A stretch of 64,000 bases of DNA. Source: Zeus faber (lineage: Eukaryota; Chordata; Actinopteri; Zeiformes; Zeidae). Positions 46,345-58,349 of the stretch are shown here, one piece after another (the stretch's first letter is position 1; each line of letters opens with the position of its first letter). The position numbers were made by a program, and so were the translations under genes. The stretch is taken from positions 51,660,152-51,724,151 of the forward strand of contig OY482846.1 of assembly GCA_960531495.1 (NCBI GenBank). The letters run 5' to 3'. The notes below the pieces were generated by a model. It had not been told where the DNA came from, made no database searches, and saw only the letters and a program-made list of their open reading frames with translations.

Positions 46345-46605
46345 CAGAGAGAGAACCAGGGAACCAGAGAACCAAGAAACTACAGAACCAGGCAACCAGG
46401 GAACCAGAGAACCAAGAAACTAGAGAACCAAGCAACCAGGCAACCAGAGAATCAAGAAACTAGAGAACCAGGCAACCAGAGAACCAAGAAACTAGAGAAC
46501 CAGGGAACCAGAGAACCAAGAAACTAGAGAACCAAGCAACCAGGCAACCAGAGAACCAACAAACTAGAGAACCAGGTAACCAGAGAACCATGGAACCATG
46601 GAACC
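46345..46605. repeat. ~17-bp tandem repeat (gagaaccaagaaactagag)
   Basis: Around 14 copies built from gaaccagg, caaccagg and gaaactaga blocks. Confidence 0.93.
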
Positions 46606-47480
46606 ATGAGGGGTCGACCTTGCAGCGCTGGATCCCTAATGCTCAGACTTTTTTTAATTTTTAATCTCTGCATTTTTTTGGGCTAAAGGTGTCTGGAACA
46701 ACACCACCGCAGTAGGCACAAACATGGTTGAGGTCTTGTTAGAACCGGGACGTTTCAGACGTCTGGTCAATATCGTTCTACATTTGGAGCAGAAATGATT
46801 GAAAAAGTGTCGTCATTTCATTGGTTTCAGGAGTGGAGGAGCGGTGCTTTGTGACATCATCATCAGACGTTGGATAAGTCCAAGCTCCGTCTCACAACTC
46901 ATTCACATCCAGCCGCTGGAGGGAACCACGCCCAGAAAGACGGCTCCAGCCCATGCTGCGTTTAACAGAAACTCTGAAAACCGTAACCGGTGCTGCGTTT
47001 GACAAAACCCTGAAAACTAACGGTTGAAAGAAGAGGTTTTCACAGTGAAAGCACCACCCAGATCTGGTACCACCGTGACAGATCCGTCCGGATCACTGAC
47101 GCAGACACTCATACATCAGCCTGAGTACGGCTGTATTAACACATGCATCATGTCACTTCCAACAATGACAAACCCTGGACGGCTGCTTTTTGTAACTTGT
47201 GCTGCGTTTCACACAGTGGTGGTGCTGGGGTGGTGCTAGGCTAGTGCTATAGCCCCAGCAGAAATTACAATAGCACCACCATAGTACCACCAAGAAATGA
47301 ACTGAAATTTGACACACAAACTGTCGGCTGTTTCTGTCTAGTTTTGAAAACAGCTGGTTTCTCCAGTTGATGTGGTGAAACAGAACCACCATGACCACAG
47401 CAACCAGGTTCTACACTCTGTGCTGGTCTCAGGTGAGATCCACTCTACACTTGTGCTTATTTGTCGTCAGTTCGTTGTCA
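46606..47480. other. Sequence without recognised gene
   Basis: No exon recognised. A small inverted pair ggtggtgctggggtggtgct and agcaccaccatagtaccacc lies at about 47218-47291. Confidence 0.5.
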
Positions 47481-47735
47481 ATGTGTTTCCGTTGCTGTCC
47501 TCAGATCAGTTAAGGTGGGGATGTCTTAGCAGCAACATTGAACATTGTCCTTTTACAAGCGCAGAGAGCAGTAGCAAAGAGGACGACAGCGGCTCATCGA
47601 AGGAGCGAGACGACGAAGCAGAGGAGCAAGAAATTAAGCAGGAGGAGAAAGTGGAGGACGAAGCCATGTCAGCCATGTCAGCCATGTCAGCCATGTCAGC
47701 CAGCAGCCTGAGGGAGGCCCCTGGCAACCAGCGCT
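47480..47735 (+). other. Acidic open segment of unknown origin
   Basis: An open frame that runs from about 47372 to 47830 contains SSKEDDSGSSKERDDEAEEQ, EIKQEEKVEDEAM and a 9-bp x 4 repeat (MSA). I do not recognise it. It could be part of a 5'-lying transposon exon or simply unused sequence. No clear splice signals bound it. Confidence 0.25.
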
Positions 47736-47759
47736 GGAAAAGTACCCCTAGCAACAGCT

Positions 47760-48046
47760 TGGCAATCAGCAAAGGAGTTTTATTGGGGGCTGGTTTGACC
47801 TGTACTCCAGGCTGGAATACTCCATCATGAAGATACTACGTTATCATTTGATCGCCTTAACAATGGCCAAGAAGACTACATTACTCAATTGGAAAAATAG
47901 AGATAATCTCACCACATCCCAAGGGTTGCAGTTATTAATCGATTACATCTCAATGGAAAAACTATTGGCAATATCCCAAAACCATGTTGATTCATTTAAT
48001 GAGATATGGGCTACTTATATCACTGACATAACTCCATCATATTAAT
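47760..48046 (+). pseudogene. C-terminal end of an L1-like LINE ORF2 protein
   Basis: Read in one frame: GGWFDLYSRLEYSIMKILRY followed by HLIALTMAKKTTLLNWKNRD and NVDSFNEIW-type residues to a TAA at 48044. ALTMAKKTILLNWK-like sequence near the C-terminus is typical of L1-clade ORF2 proteins in fish. The rest of ORF2 is absent. Confidence 0.65.
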
Positions 48047-48059
48047 ACTTGAGTCTTCC

Positions 48060-50030
48060 TAAGTCGGTGCAATGTCGTTGTGCTTTGGGGCATGTGGGGG
48101 CCCTCCTGGACTGCCGGGGCTCCACGTTTGGGTGGCTGCCCGGGCGGCTCTGGGGCCATCCGTGGTGCGTGGGCCGGTGTTCTTGGGGGATCCCGGGGCC
48201 CCACGGGGGAGTTGGGTGGTCTGGGGGGGGGCGCCCGCTCCTTTGCCTGAGTTGAGCTGGCCTGTCTCCGGGGGTGAGACTTGCTCCCGAGGAGTACCTG
48301 CAGCTGGCGTCCGTGTGTGGGTTCCGGGGGTGGTTGTGGGTTCTGGGGCTCGGGCTGGGGGCGGGGGTTGTGGGTCGCTGGTTCGGGTATCGGGCCCCGT
48401 GGTCGGCAGGTCGGCACGCCGCGGGGGTCGCCCGCCCCGTGGGCGGGGTGGCTGGGCCTGCGTGTCCCTCTGCGTCCCGTGGGGGGGGGGGGGTGGCCTG
48501 TCGTGCCGGGTCTGGTTGGGCGTTCCGTCTGGGCCTGTCAACCTGAGTCCTGAACCTGGTTGGCTGTGCTAGGTGCGGGGCTCACCATGTGGCCTCCTTC
48601 GTGGATGGCAGTCTCCTGTCATCCCACCGGGCGGCTGAGGTACCTGCCTTTCGACGCTCTCGGTGTGCGGGGCGCTCGCCGCTGGGGGGTCGAGCTGTGG
48701 GTGGGGGTGCCGTCTGCCGCCCTCTGTTCTGTAGTCCGCATGCTCGGCGGCTGGGGGCTGACCAGGGGCCTGATGTGGGCGCGGAGCTGCCCGACATGGC
48801 GGAGGAGCATGGCGGACACACTGCGCACTTGGCTGATTGCTGTGAGTTGGGTGCCACCAGGTACGGGAGGTGGGCTCACTGGGGCGCATTTGGGCCCGGG
48901 GGGGGGGGTTTGGGGGGGCTCCGCGTGGTTGCTCCCCGGCCTGCTGCGCCCCTGGATCGATCCGGTCGCAACTCGCCTATCTCTCCCAGTGCCAAAACTC
49001 ATACTCAGCACATACACCACACAATATACCGAGGGCTTGCGGGATGGGCGGGGTGCAGGCTATGTGGGTGGGGATGCGGCAGGCAGCTGCCATCTTGCCT
49101 GTCACGCTCCTGCCCAAGCATGCTTCTCGTCCGTCCCAAAATATTAATCCCATTCAAACACACACATTGGCACACCAATCCTACTCCGAACAACATTCCA
49201 TCGAACCAGGGTCTGCGAGACAGGAGGGGTGCGAGTGATTTGGGTTCAACTTGGCTGAAGGACTCGCACTCCCAGCCCCGCAATTTTAACTGCAGTTACC
49301 AACAGCGGTACATTGAGCACTGGGGTTTTCCGGGGTGGCCGGTCGGTGTGGAGGCGTGGTCGGCCTGGCTGGAGTCCTGACGGCTTGCGCCTGGTGGCTC
49401 GGAATGTGCTGCGACCTGGTGGGGCTGCGGAGAGCACCGCCGGGTGCCTTCTGGGGCCCCTGGGGGGACTGCTTGTCGTTGTGGGTGTGGGTTGGGGTGT
49501 GGGGGGCAGCTGTTGGCCTTTTGCTTCCGCGGCGGGGCTTGTATACCTGGCGGCCTACCGGCATCGCCGGGGGGGGGGTATAACATCGAGGTGCCCAACG
49601 CTGGGCACTTGCTGCTACGTGTATGATCACTTGGCACTCACGCCGGGCAGAGCGCCTGGTTGGCTGCGGTGGGGCGTGGGGGTCTTGCCGGCCCGCCGGT
49701 GGGGCGGGCAGCTTGGGCAGGGTGTCGGTCTGTCACCGTGGGGCCGTGATCCGGGCCCCGCTGCCTCTTGTGCCTGCACCCGTGGGTTGGTTGTATGTGT
49801 GCGCCCCTGGGGCGCAGGGCCTCCTTGTGCTCCCTGGGACTTGGTCATGCTCCTTGGGCTGGGTCTGGGAGTTGCTCCACAGCCCTCTGGCTTCTCTGGG
49901 GGCCCGGGGTCTTCCGTGGCCGCAGGGCAGGGTACCCGGGGATCTCCTGCAGCCGGGGGTTGTCCGCGGGGCTGTGGAGCTCGGGGGGCTTGGGCCCCTT
50001 GCGCTGCCTAGAGGTGCCGCAACATAATAC
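48060..50030 (+). repeat. G-rich region, probable LINE 3' UTR
   Basis: Strong G over C skew on the plus strand with many G runs (for example a run of about ten at 48481-48491 and again near 48899 and 49569). Many long reading frames occur in all phases because stops are rare in such sequence; none resembles a known protein. Confidence 0.6.
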
Positions 50031-50660
50031 CGACCTTCTACACCAGTACCAATGGGCACTAGTCATGTACACTCACCGGTGGACATCTTACACACACACA
50101 CACACCCACACACCCACGCACCCCTGCTTGGAGTGCACCCCAGCAACCGGATGTGCTTTCCCCTCCTTTCCTCCCTCATTTGCTGCCATAACTTTGACAG
50201 GAAGAGGCCACGGGACCAGTTGTAGTTCCAGTTTTCCTGGACCTAAATCAGTTTTTCAATACATGTTGTCGTCCAATGTTCATGTTTTTGTGTAAATGTT
50301 GTTTGTTTCTATGTTTATTTGTCTCAACGTGGTGATTCCCTCTTGGAGTAGTGATCAATTGTTTATACCCAAACATGATGAATAGTTCTCCAAAGAGGGG
50401 GGTTGGTGGTGGTTCTCTATAACCAAAAACTGTGCTCTTGTCATTGTACAGGTCATCCACAGGACAGAATTATTGCAGCAGTTCTTGATGATTTAAGAAT
50501 TAATAAAGAGTTGCATTGCAAGTGGAGAACTTGAACTCCTCTTGGAGACTAACTCTGTCCTGGATGCAAATGGCAAACAAATACTCTGTGTTGTACGCCC
50601 AGCATGCTGACAGCACAGGTTGAAAAAAAAGAAAAAAACAAACAAACAAAAAAAAAAAAA

Positions 50661-51080
50661 GTAGATACTAAGTTCTACGTTCTGCTTGACATCCAGAAAA
50701 TCATGAACGCGTTCGCCACCAATCACAACAACACACACATCGTTCTTCTCTGAAAACAGCCAGGGTGAGTGCACTTGATTTCTTTTAATTTGGGCCTAGA
50801 CCAGTACTGATTATAATTATTATTTTGTGGGGGATACCCCATAGTCCTTATGTTTCCTGCAAATCCTAAAATATGACATGAAGTGCCATTTAGCCTACTG
50901 GTTTTGCTTGGACTTCAAAGCGGTGATTCTGTTTTTGTTTTAAATTCAGCAGCTGAGCCTTGCACTGTATCTTTGACATTGTCTACGTCATGTAAATAGC
51001 ATCCAGCACCACAGACCAGCAGCGTCCAGGCCTGACTCCGCCCACTTTAGTGATGTCCTCACCTGACTGACACCACTTCT
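50661..51080. other. Sequence without recognised gene
   Basis: Nothing coding recognised. A short open stretch at 50660-50740 (VLLDIQKIMNAFATNHNN) is too short to judge. Confidence 0.4.
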
Positions 51081-51310
51081 CTTACTACTACTTCTATTCA
51101 TATTACAACTACAATTCATACTTTGACTATTCATACTCCTAATACTACTTCTATTCATAGTACTGCTGATATTCATACTCCTAGAACTACTTCTATTCAT
51201 AGTACTACTACTATTCATACCCCTAGTACTACTTTTATTTATTGTACTACTACTACTACTACTACTTCTATTCATACTACTACTTTTATTCATAGTACTA
51301 CTACTATTCA
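51081..51310. repeat. Degenerate (ttcatactactactt)n repeat
   Basis: Units of attcatagtactac and cctaatactacttct type. Confidence 0.9.
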
Positions 51311-51330
51311 TTATTTATATTATTTATTGT

Positions 51331-51477
51331 TATATGGAGGAAACCCCATGTTTTTGGGTGGAGGTCCTTACTGATGTTACATGGAGGAAACCCCATGTTT
51401 TGGGTGGGGATCCTTAGTGATGTTATATGGAGGGAACCTCATGTTTTTGGGTGGAGGTCCTTACTGATGTTATATGG
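51331..51477. repeat. 47-bp tandem repeat, about three copies
   Basis: Copies start at 51331, 51378, 51424 and a partial at 51471 (tatatggaggaaaccccatg and onward). Confidence 0.93.
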
Positions 51478-51642
51478 AGGAAACTCCATGTGAGCACGGG
51501 CAGAACATTCAAACTCCACCCAGAAAGGCTCCTCATCAGGAGATAACCCACCGGAGCACGGTGCCAACAGCGCCCCAGGTGGGGATCCAACCCAGGACCT
51601 TCTTGCTGTGAGGCAGCAGTGCAATGCACTGTGCCAATACCT
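51478..51642 (-). mobile_element. tRNA-derived SINE-like repeat
   Basis: On the minus strand: CTGCCTCACAGCAAGAAGGT, CCTGGGTTGGATCCCC (B-box-like), then GTGGAGTTTGAATGTTCTGC. This combination is a very common interspersed repeat in fish genomes. The 47-bp repeat abuts its 3' end. Confidence 0.65.
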
Positions 51643-52263
51643 GCTATTCATACTACTACTCATACTTCTACTACTATTCATACTACTAATACTCCTACTA
51701 CTAATTAATACTACTACAACTATTACAGTATACAGTCTATCACTATTACAATGGTTCAAATGAAGCTGCCGCACAGTAGCAGGAAGTTACACTGCCAAAC
51801 GGGAAGTGATATTGCTCAAAGCGTTACCATGGCAACGTAAACTGTGTTCTGCTGCTGCAGCGACTGGGAAATAAATCAAAAGTTGTTCTAAAAACCTGCG
51901 TCACTGTCCACCAGGTCGCCATGGCAACACTTTCTACAGACCATAATACGACTCCACGACTCCATCTGTCTACGACTCCACCTGTCTATCCATCTGTCTA
52001 TCATCCATCTGTCTATCCATCCATCCATCTTCCATCTGTATATCCATCCATCTCTCTCTATCTACCATCCATCTGTCTATCCATCCATCCCAGAGCCCGA
52101 CAATTTATTCAATCACAATATGCTTATGAATTCAAGGCTTCTAGGGTCATGTGACATCCGACCAAAATAAAGTGTAATATGATATCAAACCAATATCACA
52201 TCAATATCACATCAATATCACATCAATATCACATCAACATCTGATCAATACATCAATCAACAT
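51643..52263. other. Short simple repeats, no gene recognised
   Basis: Continuation of tactactattc repeats to about 51715; (atccatctgtct)n at 51960-52090; (catcaatatca)n at 52185-52263. Confidence 0.7.
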
Positions 52264-52449
52264 CAATTTACATTACATTTAGTCATTTATCAGACGTTTT
52301 TATCCAAAGCTACTTACAAGGGAGAATAACATTCAAGCTACATTGCGACAGAAACATTAGTGTAACAATAAATAAATACTACTAAGTAGTTGTACGTTAG
52401 GAGAGGAGGTTCTCTCTGAAGAGCTGGGTCTTCAAGTGCTTCTTAAAGA
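52264..52449 (-). mobile_element. L2-type LINE 3' end (copy 3)
   Basis: In reverse orientation it carries the same tail (GATAAAA-CGTCTGATAAATGA, ACTAAATGTAATGT) and, at its right end, coding sequence for the KKHLKTQLF-type C-terminus. Confidence 0.8.
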
Positions 52450-52489
52450 ATATCACATCAATATCACATCAACATCTGATCAATATCAC

Positions 52490-52695
52490 ATTACATTACA
52501 TTACATTGATCAGACGCTTTTATCCAAAGCGACTTACAATTATTCATACACTGACAGACGCAGCCATCAGGAGCAATTAGGGGTTAAGTGTCTTGCTCAA
52601 GGACACTACAGCATGCTAGCAGGAGGAGCCTGGGATCCAACCAGCAACCTTTAGATGACTAGACCACCAGCTCTACCTCCTGAGCTACCATCCCC
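52490..52695 (-). mobile_element. tRNA-headed SINE with L2-like tail (copy 3)
   Basis: Same element as at 11254 and 41212, same orientation, 40 bp from an L2 3' end. (catcaatatca)n repeat surrounds both. Confidence 0.85.
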
Positions 52696-52854
52696 CACAC
52701 ATCAATATCACATCAACATCTGATCAATACCACATATATACCACATCAATACCACATCACATTTTATCGTGATAGATTCTGTTAAAGTCTGAATCATCTC
52801 AAGACTCTGAGCTGATGAACTTCACTACATACATCCCAGAATAACACTGAAGAC

Positions 52855-53599
<745 letters not shown>

Positions 53600-53600
<1 letters not shown>

Positions 53601-53835
53601 ACTGACTTTAACAGGTTTAACAGACGTTGACTGACTTTAACAGGTTTAACAGACGTTGACTGACTTTAACAGGCATTTAACAGGTTTAACAGACTTAACA
53701 GACTTTTAACAGGTTTAACAGACTTTTAACAGACTTAACAGACTTTGAACAGGTTTAACAGACTTTTAACAGACTTTTAACAGGTTTAACAGACTTTTAA
53801 CAGACTTTTAACAGACTTAACAGACTTTTAACAGA
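53600..53835. repeat. (aacagacttttaacagactt)n tandem repeat
   Basis: Around 17 degenerate copies of aacaggttt/aacagacttt blocks. Confidence 0.94.
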
Positions 53836-53903
53836 CACAGCTGCCCCCGCACTAGAAGCGTCTCCTCCACAAACACCTTGAAGGTCTCACGCTGCGTCTG
53901 ATC

Positions 53904-53915
53904 TGCGCATGCGCA
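53904..53915. promoter_or_regulatory. Consensus NRF1 site
   Basis: TGCGCATGCGCA, the perfect palindromic NRF1 consensus common in vertebrate core promoters. A TGACGTC (CRE-like) lies at 53951-53957. Confidence 0.6.
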
Positions 53916-53980
53916 GCAGCTCAGGTGGATTCGCTGTTTGTTCCGAGTTTTGACGTCGTTTGGTTTGTTTCTCAACTCAC

Positions 53981-54080
53981 CGCTGGAAGTTCAGGGACGT
54001 CCGAGAAGCTTCACCGGGAAGAGGAAAGCACGAAAGTGACGTTTAAAGGAGTGAAGGGGAGTGAAAAGGAGTGAAAAGTC
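53981..54080 (-). other. Candidate untranslated first exon (possibly plekhg3)
   Basis: On the minus strand a TATA-like palindrome AGCTTTATAAAGCT (54102-54115) is followed about 30 bases later by a region that runs to a strong donor, CCAGCG|GTGAGT, at 53981/53980. There is no ATG in it. As plekhg3 still lacks its 5' end and no other gene intervenes, this could be its non-coding first exon. The start at 54080 is only an estimate from TATA spacing. The palindromic TATA and upstream NRF1/CRE could equally drive plus-strand transcription. Confidence 0.3.
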
Positions 54081-54101
54081 TTGACACAGAGTGAAAAACA
54101 G

Positions 54102-54115
54102 AGCTTTATAAAGCT
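54102..54115. promoter_or_regulatory. Palindromic TATA-like box
   Basis: AGCTTTATAAAGCT reads the same on both strands, so TATAAA is offered in both directions. Confidence 0.4.
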
Positions 54116-54459
54116 AGAGAGTGATAGCCGGTGTGTCCGAGCGCCTCGTCCTGTCTCCGGGTGTTGTCACGGAGCTGGAGGCTGGACCCTAAACGCCCCT
54201 TTTCACTTCAAAACACATTCTTTTTTATCATATGTTATTATTTCACAGATATAGTTTATAAAATATGTTATAATTATAATATAAAAATTTTCTATGATAC
54301 ATATTTGATGATATATACTTCATGATACATTTCCGTGTTTTCTCTTGTTTCTGCAGCATTTTTCAAACCACACCAGGGGGCGTGGTCACGGCCACATTCA
54401 AAACCATTTCATTTAAAAACCAAACAACATCCGGGTCGTTAGGGTTCACTGTTTTACAG

Positions 54460-55385
54460 TCCTCCACCTCCTCCACCTCCTACTGCTCTACTCCAACCTC
54501 CATCTCCTGCTCCTTCACCTCAACTCCAACCTCCACCTCCTACTCCTCCAGCTCTCCTCCAACCTCCATCTCCTGCTCCTTCACCTCTCCTCCAACCTCC
54601 ATCGTCGTCTCCTTCACCTCTACTCCAACCTCCACCTCAACTCCAACCTCCATCTCCTGCTCCTTCACCTCAACTCCAACCTCCATCGTCGTCTCCTTCA
54701 CCTCTACTCCAACCTTCACCTCCTCCACCTGTACTCCAACCTCCATCTCCTACTCCTTCACCTCTATTCCAACCTCCACCTCTACTCCAACCTCCACCTC
54801 CTCCACCTCAACTCCAACCTCCATCTCCTACTCCCTCACCTCTACTTCAACCTCCACCTCCTCCCCCTCTACTCCAACCTCCATCTCCTACTCCTTCACC
54901 TCTACTCCAACCTCCACCTCCTCCACCTCTACTCCAACCTCAACCTCCACCACCTCCACCTCTACTCCAGCCTCCACCTCTACTCCAACCTCCACTACCC
55001 CCCCACCTCAACTCCAACCTCAACCTCCACCTCCACCCCTACTCCAACCTTCACCTCTACTCCCAACTCCTCCACCTCTACTCCAACCTCCACCTCCTCC
55101 CCCTCTACCTCTACTCCAACCTCCTCCACCTCTACTCCAACCTCCATCTCCATCTTCACCTCCAATCTTCACCTCTACTCCAACTTCCATGTCCTCTGCC
55201 TCAACCACCATCTCCATCTCCTCCACCTCCATCTCAAGCTCCTCAACTTCTACTCCAACCTCCACCTCCTCCATCTCCAACACCTCTACATCAACCGCCA
55301 TCTCCACCTCCTCCACCTCAACTTCCACCTCGACCACCATCTCCACCTCCTCTACTCCAACCTCCACCTCCACCTCCATGGGGCT
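54460..55385. repeat. Polypyrimidine (ctccaacctccacctctact)n array
   Basis: Roughly 900 bp of C/T-rich plus strand built from tccacctc, ctactccaac and ctccatctc units. A Ser/Thr/Pro-rich open frame (54322-55392, plus) spans it; it has no domain and no splice support, so I treat it as repeat-driven. Confidence 0.93.
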
Positions 55386-55825
55386 TCATTGAGGCTCATT
55401 AGCATAATGTAGGCAACTCGTGAGGAGTAGACTCCTCCTGAGGAACATCCATACATCCACCTCCACCTTCCTCCACCTCCAGATGCTTGTCGACATGTGA
55501 CACAGAACTTCCCTCTAACGCTGTCATGAGTTTGATGGTTCATAGATTTTGTATTTTCCTGATCTCATGGTTTATTGTACATATTCATATGAATATAAAT
55601 ATTATTTTTATTGTAGATTTTCATGTTTTTATTATGATTCACTTTCAGAATCTGAAACCTCTGAGGCTTGATGCTGCCGCCCCCTGCTGGTGGAGCAGCA
55701 AAATACTTGTGTTCAGAAAAATCACATTTGATTATTATTATTATTATTATAATTATTATAATAATTATTATTATTACTACTATTATTATCGATGGACACA
55801 GAAAACTGGTTAAATATTATTTATG
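55386..55825. other. Sequence without recognised gene, with (ATT)n
   Basis: An (ATT)n microsatellite at about 55730-55790 precedes a truncated LINE. Confidence 0.7.
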
Positions 55826-56960
55826 CTTCCAGAAAGGCTGCAGGTCCGGACGGCATCTGCACCAGGATCCTGAAGACGTGCACAGCACGTCTGTGAGATA
55901 GTGGAGCACATGTTCAACATGAGCCTGGAACTGGGGAGAGCACCACAGCTGTGGAAGACCTCCTGCGTGGTGCCGGTGCCGAGGACCCCGCACCCCAAAG
56001 ACCTCAGCGGCTACAGGCCGGCGGCACCGACGTCTCACCTCATAAAGACCCCGGAGAGGCCGGTCCTTGTGCATCTCCGCCCCCTGGTGAGATCATCAAT
56101 GGACCCGCTCCAGTTTGCCTCCCAGCCTGGCATCGGGGCGGACGACGCCGTGGTCTTCCTGCTGCATGGAGCTCTATCTCACCTGGAGAAGCCTGGGAGC
56201 ACTGTGAGGACCATGTTCTTTGATTTCTCAAGGGCTTTCAACACCATTCAGCCTGTGCTTCTGAGGGACAAGCTGCAGCACACGGGAGCGGACCGTCATC
56301 CGTCTTCCCGGATCCCGGACTACATCGCGGACCGGTCGCGAGTCTGACATGGTCGTCTGCAGCACAGGGGCCCCGCAAGGAACGGACTCGGCACCTTTCC
56401 TCTTCACCCTCTGCACCGCAGACTTCATGTACAGCTCAACCGGCTGTCACCTGCAGAAGGTCTCTGGCGACTCTGCAATCGTTGGCCTCATCAAAGATGA
56501 GGACGACAGGGAGTACAAAGAATTCACCCAGGACTTTGTGGACCGGTGCCAGCGGAACCGGCTCCAGATGAAGGCGGGGAAAAGCAAAGAGCTGGTGGTG
56601 GATTTCCACTCCCCCCACCGACACCGGTGAGCATCCAGGGAATGGATATTGACATTGTGGAATCTTAAAGTACCTGGGTGTTCACCTGAACAATAAACTG
56701 GACTGGACTCATCACATACATGCACTTTATAAGAAGGGTCAGAGCAGACTATCTGCTGAGAAGACTCAGGTCCTCTGGACGCAGGGGGCTCTCCTGAGGA
56801 CCTTCTCCAACAACATCTTTGATGGAGTGGTCTGCTGGGGCCACAGCCTCACCACAGCTGACAGGAAGACACTTGACAAACCCATCAAGAAGGCCAGCTC
56901 TGTCCTGGGGGGCCCCTGGACCCAGTGCAGGTGGTGGGAGAAAGGAGGATGACGGCTGAG
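55826..56960 (+). pseudogene. LINE reverse transcriptase, multiply broken
   Basis: An early stop follows TCTARL, another follows IADRSRV, and frame changes occur near 55.9, 56.63 and 56.76 kb. The polymerase motif reads SGDSA in place of F-DD, so the catalytic Asp pair is also damaged. Confidence 0.85.
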
Positions 56961-57195
56961 CTGTCATCCATGACGGAGAACCGACCCCACCCCAAGATGT
57001 CAAGATATGTGCAATACACTTAGTACTATCTGCTTCCTATTTATGGTGATTTATTATCTATTTGTATGTTTCTATATATTTGATGTGGTTTATCGTGTGT
57101 ACTTGATATGCTCTTTATCTTCTGCTGTCCCCTTTTAGCTGCTGGAACGATGTAAATGTCCCCGTTGTGGGACTAATAAAGGTTTATCTAATTGA
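55826..57195 (+). mobile_element. Rex1/CR1-type LINE, 5'-truncated
   Basis: Reverse-transcriptase motifs occur in order: KAAGPDGICTRILK, FDFSRAFNTIQPVLLRDKLQ, STGAPQGTDSAPFLFTLCTA, SGDSAIVGL, LQMKAGKSKELVVDFHSP, YLGVHLNNKLDWT (in a shifted frame). The 3' end has GGGACTAATAAAGGTTTATC. It differs clearly from the copy at 26589, and several stops and frameshifts make it older-looking. Confidence 0.88.
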
Positions 57196-57289
57196 TTCCC
57201 AGCTGCATGGAACAGACGATTTAAAAAGACGAAGACGCCACAGAAGAGGAAGAAAAGTTTGAACGACAAAGTTAAACGTTTGTCGAAGA

Positions 57290-57800
57290 AGGTAAAGTAA
57301 AGCAAAACAAAGCAAAGTAAAGTAAAACAATGCAACTTAATGTAAAGTAAAGCAACGTAAAGTCCAGTAAAGTATAGTAAAGCAACGTAAAGTCCAGTAG
57401 AGTTAAGTCCAGTAAAGTAACATAGTATCGTATAGTATAGTAAAGCAACGTAAAGTCCAGTAGAGTTAAGTCCAGTAAAGTAAAGTAACATAGTATCGTA
57501 TAGTATAGTTAAGCAACGTAAAGTCCAGTAGAGTTAAGTCCAGTAAAGTAAAGTAACATAGTATCGTATAGTATAGTTAAGCAACGTAACGCAAAGTAAA
57601 GTAACACAGCGTAAAGCGAAGAAATGCAAAGCAACGTAAAGCAAACTAAGTCAATTGACGTAAAGTAGAGCAAAGTAAAGTAAAGCAACGTAACACAACA
57701 CAAAGTAATGTAACGTAAAGTGAAGTTGCATAGCGTAAAGTAAAGTAATTCAAAGCAAAGTAAAGCGAAGTGAAGTAAAGTAAAGTAAAGTAAAGTAAAG
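57290..57800. repeat. (gtaaagtaaagcaac)n tandem repeat
   Basis: AGTAAAGTAA pentamers plus a ~66-bp block (agtccagtagagttaagtcc, then agtaacatagtatcgtatag) repeated about three times. Confidence 0.93.
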
Positions 57801-57814
57801 TGCTGCTCAGGCTC

Positions 57815-58104
57815 AGTTTTCTGTTCCTTCTGTTTATTCCAGAGAGAAAAGGAGGCGTCATTTTATATTAAAAACATTAAAATCACACCCTGTAAATACA
57901 CAAGCAGGTGAGTTCACACCTGAACCACAAGGAAAATATAAAAGAAAACAGCTGAAGCACACTGGTCTGACGGAGGTCTGACGGAGGTCTGACGGAGATC
58001 AGCAGAAAACAGAAAATAATGAAATGTTCCGCTGACGTGTATATTTAAGTCTCTGTACAGCAGCGTCTCTTGGCCCCGCCCCTCCTCGTAGAGGCCCCGC
58101 CCCC
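57815..58104 (-). other. spint1: Probable 3' untranslated region of spint1
   Basis: Follows the stop codon at 58105 and reaches an AATAAA on the minus strand at 57838-57833, implying a 3' UTR of about 290 bases. Confidence 0.6.
57833..57838 (-). terminator. Candidate polyadenylation signal AATAAA for spint1
   Basis: Minus-strand AATAAA about 270 bases after the spint1 stop codon, the first one downstream. Confidence 0.6.
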
Positions 58105-58349
58105 TCACACTGGCTTGGTGGTGCTGCGGTACACCACCGTTTCTCCGTCCTCACTGAGGGGGCCGCTAGGGGCGGCTGCCGTGGCGACGGGCTGGTGGGA
58201 ACGCCTCTTCCTCTGCGCCTTCAGGAAGAAGTAGGCGAGCACCGCCAACACAACCAAGATGGCCACCGCCAGGACGATCGCTATGGCGATGGAGCCCGAC
58301 TCCTGCTCGTCCTGCTCCTCGAACACGCCGGGTGCAAAGACGCTCCTCT
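58105..58349 (-). CDS. spint1: spint1 last exon: transmembrane segment and cytoplasmic tail
   Basis: Acceptor TTGGAGCAG. It encodes ERSVFAPGVFEEQDEQESGS, a hydrophobic helix IAIVLAVAILVVLAVLAYFF, a basic stop-transfer KAQRKRRSH and the tail ending STTKPV, with TGA at 58105-58107. Confidence 0.95.

Larger units (their letters stand above)
47740..50660 (+). mobile_element. L1-like LINE, 5'-truncated, with a long G-rich 3' UTR
   Basis: It begins within the end of a LINE ORF2 (47740-48046), continues as about 2 kb of very G-rich plus-strand sequence, then AT-richer sequence, and ends in an A-rich tail (about 50619-50660). The inclusion of 50,400-50,660 is an inference; the element could end earlier. 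Confidence 0.65.

Noticed and set aside
48059-50027. Many GC-rich frames of 90-260 residues on both strands
   Set aside because: Stop codons are rare in G-skewed sequence; overlapping frames on both strands and no recognised motif.
54322-55392. 356-residue Ser/Thr/Pro-rich, mucin-like plus-strand frame
   Set aside because: Entirely within a CTCCA-type array, without signal peptide, Cys-rich flank or splice sites expected of a mucin.
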